Assembly (NCBI GenBank): GCA_008933795.1
Contig: WBUJ01000007.1
Span: 1-59,009 of the forward strand
DNA length: 59,009 nt
Direction: 5' to 3'
Origin: Candidatus Contendibacter sp.
GTDB taxonomy: Bacteria > Pseudomonadota > Gammaproteobacteria > Competibacterales > Competibacteraceae
Shown here: in pieces, positions 53,420 to 59,009 of the stretch
Layout: the number at the start of each line of letters is the position of its first letter
Position numbering within the stretch: the stretch's first letter is position 1
Notes under the pieces: model-generated
The model's input: only the letters and a program-made list of their open reading frames with translations
Told to the model about the DNA's origin: nothing
The model's database searches: none
Program-made: the position numbers and the translations under genes

Positions 53420-54720
53420 TATTCGAACAACTCCTTGACTTTCCAAAGGGCTTTGATCAGGGCGTCCACCTCGTCGCGAGTGTTGTAGACGGCGAACGAG
53501 GCCCGCGCCGTGGCGGGGACGCCGTAACGCTGCATGACCGGCTGGGCGCAGTGATGGCCGGCGCGGATGGCGACGCCTTCGCGGTCGAGGATGGTGCCGA
53601 TGTCGTGGGGGTGGATGCCCTGGATGGTGAACGCCGCCAGCGCCGCCTTGTCTCGCGCCGTGCCCATGATGGCCAGGCCGGGAATCTCTTGCAGTTGGGC
53701 GGTGGCGTAGTCCAGCAATTCGTGCTCGTAAGCGGCGACCGCGTCCAGGCCGATGGCGTTCAGCCAGTCCAGCGCCGCGCCCAGCCCGATCACGCCGGCG
53801 ATGTTCGGCGTGCCAGCCTCGAACTTGTTGGGCAGGTCGGCGTATTCGGTTTTCTCGAAGGTGACCAGCCGGATCATGTCGCCGCCGCCTTGATACGGTG
53901 GCATGGCTTCGAGCAACGCCTGCTTGCCGTACAACACGCCGACCCCGCTCGGTCCGTAAAGCTTGTGACCGGAGAAGGCGTAGAACTCGCAATCGAGTTC
54001 GCGCACGTCTACCGCCAGATGCGGGACGGACTGCGCGCCATCCACCAGCACCGGAATGCCGCGCGCATGGGCCAGGTCGATCATCCACTTGGCCGGATTG
54101 ATGGTGCCCAGAGCGTTGGAGAGGTGGACCAACGCCACCAGTTTCACCCGCCCGCTGTCCAGCAGCCGCTCGTACTCTTCCAGGATCAGTTCGCCGGCGT
54201 CGGTGAACGGGATGACCTTCAGCGTCGCGCCGGTCCGTTCGCACAGTAGTTGCCAGGGCACGATGTTGGAATGGTGCTCCATGCCGGTGATGACGATCTC
54301 GTCGCCGGCCTTCACCGTGCTGCCGCCAAAGCTGCTGGCGACCAGATTGATGCTCTCGGTGGTGCTGCGGGTGAAGATGATTTCCTGGACGCTGGCGGCG
54401 TTCAGAAAAGCCCGCACCTTCTCCCGCGCGCCTTCGTAGGCGGCGGTGGATCGCTCCGACAGCAGATGAACGCCGCGATGGATGTTGGCGTAATAATGGC
54501 TGTAACAGTCGCTGATCGCGTCGATCACCGCTTTTGGTTTCTGCACCGAAGCGGCGTTGTCCAGATAGATCAGCGGTTTGTCGTGAACCCGCTGGCGCAG
54601 GATCGGAAAGTCGGCGCGGATGCGGGCGAGGTCCAGCCCCCCCCTTCCCAACTCTCCCCCCAGTGTGGAGAGGGAGTGGGTGAGGGGCGATACATGATGC
54701 AGGGTGCTCATATCGTTCAT
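53419..54720 (-). CDS. sufS: Cysteine desulfurase SufS
   Basis: The 433-residue class V PLP enzyme has the cofactor Lys in FYAFSGHKLYGPSGVGVLYG and the persulfide Cys in AIRAGHHCAQPVMQRYG. It supplies sulfur from cysteine to SufU/SufBCD. Its start (ATG 54720, or 54711 with better spacing from GGAGGGGG) overlaps the sufD stop. Residues 12-28 (PLTHSLSTLGGELGRGG) do not belong to the enzyme fold. They are the translation of an inserted intergenic-type hairpin; the enzyme proper starts near LDLARIRADFPIL. Confidence 0.95.
   Translation of the reverse strand: MNDMSTLHHVSPLTHSLSTLGGELGRGGLDLARIRADFPILRQRVHDKPLIYLDNAASVQKPKAVIDAISDCYSHYYANIHRGVHLLSERSTAAYEGAREKVRAFLNAASVQEIIFTRSTTESINLVASSFGGSTVKAGDEIVITGMEHHSNIVPWQLLCERTGATLKVIPFTDAGELILEEYERLLDSGRVKLVALVHLSNALGTINPAKWMIDLAHARGIPVLVDGAQSVPHLAVDVRELDCEFYAFSGHKLYGPSGVGVLYGKQALLEAMPPYQGGGDMIRLVTFEKTEYADLPNKFEAGTPNIAGVIGLGAALDWLNAIGLDAVAAYEHELLDYATAQLQEIPGLAIMGTARDKAALAAFTIQGIHPHDIGTILDREGVAIRAGHHCAQPVMQRYGVPATARASFAVYNTRDEVDALIKALWKVKELFE
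54636..54687. repeat. Intergenic-type hairpin repeat lying inside the sufS coding sequence
   Basis: On the minus strand this is CCCCTCACCCACTCCCTCTC, a gap, then a G-rich complement (GGGGGGAGAGTTGGGAAGG). The CCCTCACCC...CTCTCC / GGAGAG pattern is the same as in the gaps at 52931 and 56841. The frame stays open through it, adding about 17 residues to SufS ahead of its fold. It is an example of a repeat that has become coding. Confidence 0.6.
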
Positions 54721-56024
54721 TCCCCCTCCATGATGTCCAGGGCCAGATCGGCGGCAAGTAGACGGGCCAAGCGCTCGCGCAATGGCGTCAGGCGAATCGA
54801 GTTCAGGCTGTCGTTGGCAAAGGCGTGGACCAGGATGGCCCGCGCCTGAGCGGCGGGAATACCCCGGGCGCGCAGGTAAAACTCGGCGTCGGGATCGAGA
54901 AAGCCGGTGGTGGAGCCGTGGCCGCATTTCACGTCGTCGGCCAGGATTTCCAGGCGGGGATTGGAATGGGCCTGAGCCTGCCGGGACAGCAGCAGATTGC
55001 GGCTGACTTGACGGGCGTCGGTTTTCTGGGCGTGGGGGCGGACGTGGATCATACCGTCGAATACCGTGCGCGCCTTGCCGTCCAGCACGCTCTTGAACCG
55101 TTGTTGACTGCTGCCGTGCGGCTGGGCGTGGTCAACCCGGACATGGACGTCGCTGAATTGCTGGTCGCGCGCCAGGGTCAGGCCGTTGAGCGTGCAACTG
55201 GCGCCTTCGCCGTCCAGCAGCGCCTCCAGGTCGGTGCGCGCCAGTTGGCCGCCGACGGACAGCAGGTGCAGATTCGCCTCGCTGTTGCGCCCCTGCTGGA
55301 GCCGGATGCCACCGAGATGGAAGGCTTGCGGTGATTCCTGCTGAATCTGGTGGTAGTGCAGCGCCGCGCCATCGCCAAGCCGCGCTTCGGTCACTGGCGC
55401 ATTCAGATAGCGCCCCGTACCCTGGTATTCCACGACCACCGTCGCTTGCGCACCCTCGTCCAGCACCAGCAGCAGACGCGGATAAACGGTGCTGTCGCCG
55501 CCAGCGGCGTGGAAGATCAGATGAATCGGCGTTTCCACCACGGTTCCGCGGGACAGATGCACGAACGCGCCATCTTCCCAGAATGCGGTGTTCAAGGCAG
55601 TGAACGGGTGTTGAGCCAGTCCCGGCAAGCGGTCCAGATACGGCTCGATCCATTGGGGATAGGCCAACAGCGCTTGATCGAGACTGGCGATCAACGCCCG
55701 ATCGGGCATTTCCCGCAAATGCGATAGTCCCGGCGCGAAGCGGCCGTTGACGAACGCCAGCCGATGCGCCGGCAGGCCCAGCGTCGGCAGCGCCCCGGCA
55801 TCGATGAGCGCATCGGCGGGCCGCTGGAACGTCATGGCTTTCAGGGCGCTCAGGTCGGTCAGGCGCCAGGCTTCCTGCTGGCGAGTTGGCAGGCCGAGCG
55901 TCTCGAAACGATCAAACGCCGCGCGGCGCAGGCGGGCGATGGCGTCCGGTTCGCGGCGGTCAGCCGCGAACTCGATGAAGGCCGGGCGGGAGCTATCCTG
56001 GAACACAGGGGCGGCGGCGGTCAT
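54717..56024 (-). CDS. sufD: Fe-S cluster scaffold subunit SufD
   Basis: The 435-residue protein starts at ATG 56024 (MTAAAPVFQDSSRPAFIEFA) and consists of a helical N-terminus followed by the parallel beta-helix. It has RFKSVLDGKARTVFDGMIHV, ILADDVKCGHGSTTGFLDPD and YLRARGIPAAQARAILVHAF, which mark SufB/SufD proteins. It forms SufBC2D with SufB and SufC. The frame is open further upstream inside sufC, but that region is not its own. The stop overlaps sufS by four bases. Confidence 0.95.
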   Translation of the reverse strand: MTAAAPVFQDSSRPAFIEFAADRREPDAIARLRRAAFDRFETLGLPTRQQEAWRLTDLSALKAMTFQRPADALIDAGALPTLGLPAHRLAFVNGRFAPGLSHLREMPDRALIASLDQALLAYPQWIEPYLDRLPGLAQHPFTALNTAFWEDGAFVHLSRGTVVETPIHLIFHAAGGDSTVYPRLLLVLDEGAQATVVVEYQGTGRYLNAPVTEARLGDGAALHYHQIQQESPQAFHLGGIRLQQGRNSEANLHLLSVGGQLARTDLEALLDGEGASCTLNGLTLARDQQFSDVHVRVDHAQPHGSSQQRFKSVLDGKARTVFDGMIHVRPHAQKTDARQVSRNLLLSRQAQAHSNPRLEILADDVKCGHGSTTGFLDPDAEFYLRARGIPAAQARAILVHAFANDSLNSIRLTPLRERLARLLAADLALDIMEGE

Positions 56025-56034
56025 GGCGTGCGCC

Positions 56035-56805
56035 TCACGCGGCGGCCCGGCGGGCGCGGCCAGGCTCCTCGTTATACAGCGCGTAACCCTGTTCCTCCAG
56101 TTCCAGCGCCAACTCCTTGCCGCCGGAACGAACGATGCGGCCATTGAACAGCACATGCACGTGATCCGGCACGATGTAATCCAGCAGGCGCTGATAGTGG
56201 GTGATGACCAGGAAACCGCGTTCCGGGCTGCGCAGGGCATTGACGCCGTCGGCGACTACTTTCAGGGCGTCGATGTCCAGCCCGGAATCGGTCTCGTCCA
56301 GCACCGCGAAACGAGGTTGCAGCACCGCCATCTGAAACACTTCGTTGCGCTTTTTCTCGCCGCCGGAGAAGCCTTCGTTAACCGAGCGCTTGAGCATGGA
56401 TTCGTCCATCTTGACCAGTTCCATGCGCTCGTGGACCAAATCCCAGAAGTCCATGGCGTCCACCGGCGGTTCGCCGCGATACTTGCGCACCGCGTTGACG
56501 GCGGCTTTCAGAAAGTACAGGTTGGCGACGCCGGGGATTTCCACCGGATACTGGAAGGCCAGGAACAACCCTTCGCAGGCGCGGGTTTCCGGGGCCATGT
56601 CCAGTAGATTCTTGCCGTCAAAGTGGATGGCGCCCTCGGTGACGAGGTAACCCTCGCGGCCGGCGATGACATTCGCCAGCGTGCTTTTACCGGAGCCATT
56701 CGGTCCCATGATGGCGTGGACTTCGCCCGGACGGACGATAAGGTCGATGCCGTTGAGAATTTCCCGGCCATCGACCGTGGCGTGCAGATTGCGAATTTCC
56801 AGCAT
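56035..56805 (-). CDS. sufC: SUF ATPase SufC
   Basis: The 256-residue ABC-type ATPase has Walker A GPNGSGKSTLANVIAGREGY, the signature EGFSGGEKKRNEVFQ, Walker B FAVLDETDSGLDIDAL and His-switch LVITHYQRLLDYI. It drives conformational change in SufBCD during cluster assembly. ATG 56805 (MLEIRNLHATVDGREIL) is the family start; a 14-codon extension upstream is open but unsupported. A hairpin of the intergenic repeat type lies in its 76-bp gap from sufB. Confidence 0.96.
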   Translation of the reverse strand: MLEIRNLHATVDGREILNGIDLIVRPGEVHAIMGPNGSGKSTLANVIAGREGYLVTEGAIHFDGKNLLDMAPETRACEGLFLAFQYPVEIPGVANLYFLKAAVNAVRKYRGEPPVDAMDFWDLVHERMELVKMDESMLKRSVNEGFSGGEKKRNEVFQMAVLQPRFAVLDETDSGLDIDALKVVADGVNALRSPERGFLVITHYQRLLDYIVPDHVHVLFNGRIVRSGGKELALELEEQGYALYNEEPGRARRAAA

Positions 56806-56840
56806 GATTGACGATTCTCTTCTCGATTCGACGATATAAG

Positions 56841-56873
56841 CCCTCACCCCAACCCTCTCCTAAAGGGAGAGGG
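56841..56873. repeat. Intergenic hairpin between sufB and sufC
   Basis: CCCTCACCCCAACCCTCTCC followed by TAAAG and GGAGAGGG; the core stem is CCCTCTCC/GGAGAGGG with a five-base loop. It is of the same type as the repeat inside sufS (54636) and the one after sufU (52931). Such elements are scattered between genes in many proteobacteria. Confidence 0.5.
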
Positions 56874-56881
56874 CGCTTGTT

Positions 56882-58330
<1,449 letters not shown>

Positions 58331-58360
58331 ATCAGGATTCCTGTTGCAGAATTCGGCAGC

Positions 58361-58837
58361 TCAGACGGGGTGGCCAGCGGCGTTGACGGTCGTGACTCGG
58401 TGCGGTGAATGGAAACGAACCGGCCGGGGCTGATCGGGACGGCTCATTTCCTCCAGACTGATGCTTTGCAACGCGGTGTAAATAGCCTGGTTGATGCGAC
58501 TCCAGTGGCCGCTGATCTCACAGTGATCCTGCCGCGAACAGCCGTCGTGCGTTTCATCGCTGCATTCGGTGATGGCGATGGGACCCTCCAGCGCGCCGAT
58601 GATGTCGGCCGCCGAAATCTTCGCCGCCGGCCAAGCCAAGCTGTAGCCACCCTGCGCGCCGCGCTGCGAGCTGAGCAGGCCGGCTCGCGCCAGGCTCTTC
58701 AGGATTTTGCTGACCATCGGCAACGGTAACCGACGCTGCCGCGCGAGGGCGGCAGCGCTGCGCGGTTGACCCTCGGCTTGCGCCAGGCAGGCCATCAGCA
58801 CGATGCCGTAGTCGGCTTCCCGGGTGATTCGGATCAT
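58361..58837 (-). CDS. Rrf2-family regulator of the suf operon
   Basis: The 158-residue winged-helix regulator begins MIRITREADYGIVLMACLAQ, the Rrf2/IscR start. Its cluster-binding Cys are spaced C-x8-C-x5-C in ECSDETHDGCSRQDHCEISG. That pattern and the suf neighbours match the SUF-system regulators found in xanthomonads and relatives. It would sense cluster status and control its own operon, probably through the palindrome at 58858-58876. It is the first gene of the suf operon. Confidence 0.92.
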   Translation of the reverse strand: MIRITREADYGIVLMACLAQAEGQPRSAAALARQRRLPLPMVSKILKSLARAGLLSSQRGAQGGYSLAWPAAKISAADIIGALEGPIAITECSDETHDGCSRQDHCEISGHWSRINQAIYTALQSISLEEMSRPDQPRPVRFHSPHRVTTVNAAGHPV

Positions 58838-58857
58838 GGATGCTCCGCGTGACTCGT

Positions 58858-58876
58858 CTAATCGGTACTGGATTAG
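58858..58876. promoter_or_regulatory. Palindrome CTAATC-N7-GATTAG upstream of the suf regulator, candidate operator
   Basis: CTAATC (58858-58863), seven bases, GATTAG (58871-58876), a perfect six-base dyad 21 bp upstream of the regulator's ATG. The adjacent sequence GTACTATTTATGG is AT-rich and could hold the promoter. Placement and symmetry fit an autoregulatory Rrf2 site; the affinity is unproven. Confidence 0.5.
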
Positions 58877-58972
58877 TACTATTTATGGGTAGAATAGTTC
58901 CAAACGCGGCGCTTGCCAAGGGGGCGGGTGGTTGATGGCAGTAGAACCAAACGATTTAGCGAGGGATGAACC

Positions 58973-59009
58973 ATGCGGAAAATACGATGGACTGGCGGGT
59001 TGGCGATCG
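58973..59009 (+). CDS. Start of a new gene (cut by the window edge)
   Basis: ATG 58973 opens MRKIRWTGGLAI, a basic N-terminus leading into small hydrophobic residues, as in a signal peptide. GAGGGATG stands ahead of it, so translation is likely. Only 12 codons are visible, so the product cannot be named. It is divergent from the suf regulator. Confidence 0.5.
   Translation, partial: MRKIRWTGGLAI

Overview
The window looks like a chromosomal segment of a GC-rich gammaproteobacterium, probably around its replication origin. The signs are dusB-fis, surE-rpoS, dnaA-dnaN-recF-gyrB, a SUF iron-sulfur operon headed by an Rrf2-type regulator, and class I DAHP synthase. I cannot name the species. The glycogen-debranching operon and the many partner-switching proteins would fit a carbon-storing member of the Chromatiales/Competibacter type, but that is a guess.

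Layout. 1-0.93 kb: 3' end of an IS3-family element joined to a broken phage head-protein gene and a stranded gene tail. 0.92-4.9 kb: a coiled-coil membrane protein, a tail-anchored response regulator, two decayed membrane-protein genes and an Smr-domain protein. 5-7.1 kb: surE-rpoS (+). 7.3-14 kb: gyrB, recF, dnaN, the origin and dnaA (all -). The origin lies between dnaN and dnaA, with 11 perfect DnaA boxes. 14.3-19.3 kb: dusB-fis, a HAD phosphatase, DAHP synthase, a NUDIX hydrolase and two unknown proteins (+). 19.5-21.8 kb: serC-serA (-) with a terminator-like hairpin between them. 22.1-24.5 kb: an outer-membrane protein and a cyclase-like/FHA protein (+). 24.6-40.9 kb: a 16-kb run of minus-strand genes. 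In transcription order these are aldo/keto reductase, GMC oxidoreductase, AGE-fold protein, STAS, glgX, STAS, RsbW-like kinase, DJ-1 protein, ThDP enzyme, two SnoaL-like proteins, DJ-1 protein, VOC protein, STAS, CDF transporter, pseudo-receiver/PP2C phosphatase and MinD-like ATPase. 41-52 kb: a beta-barrel protein (-); a methyltransferase, ABC receptor/permease and HAMP-PP2C operon (+) with no ATPase gene; YbaK-like deacylase and a Cache-HAMP-GAF sensor (-); and an EamA transporter (+). 52-58.8 kb: a Lys-rich zinc-ribbon protein, then the suf operon read in the minus direction as regulator-sufB-C-D-S-U-T. A new gene begins at the right edge.

How the genes work together. The most unusual part is 22-51 kb. 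It holds two PP2C phosphatases, three STAS proteins and one RsbW-like kinase, the parts of a partner switch. They are interleaved with enzymes of glucan and carbonyl chemistry and with an ABC-type receptor lacking its ATPase. Two proteins in the region, the FHA/cyclase-like protein and the output-less Cache-GAF sensor, carry the same C-terminal tail of about 60 residues, and a broken third copy lies beside the first PP2C gene. I infer a signalling network that links small-molecule sensing to storage-sugar use. The sequence shows the parts and their order; it does not prove the links.
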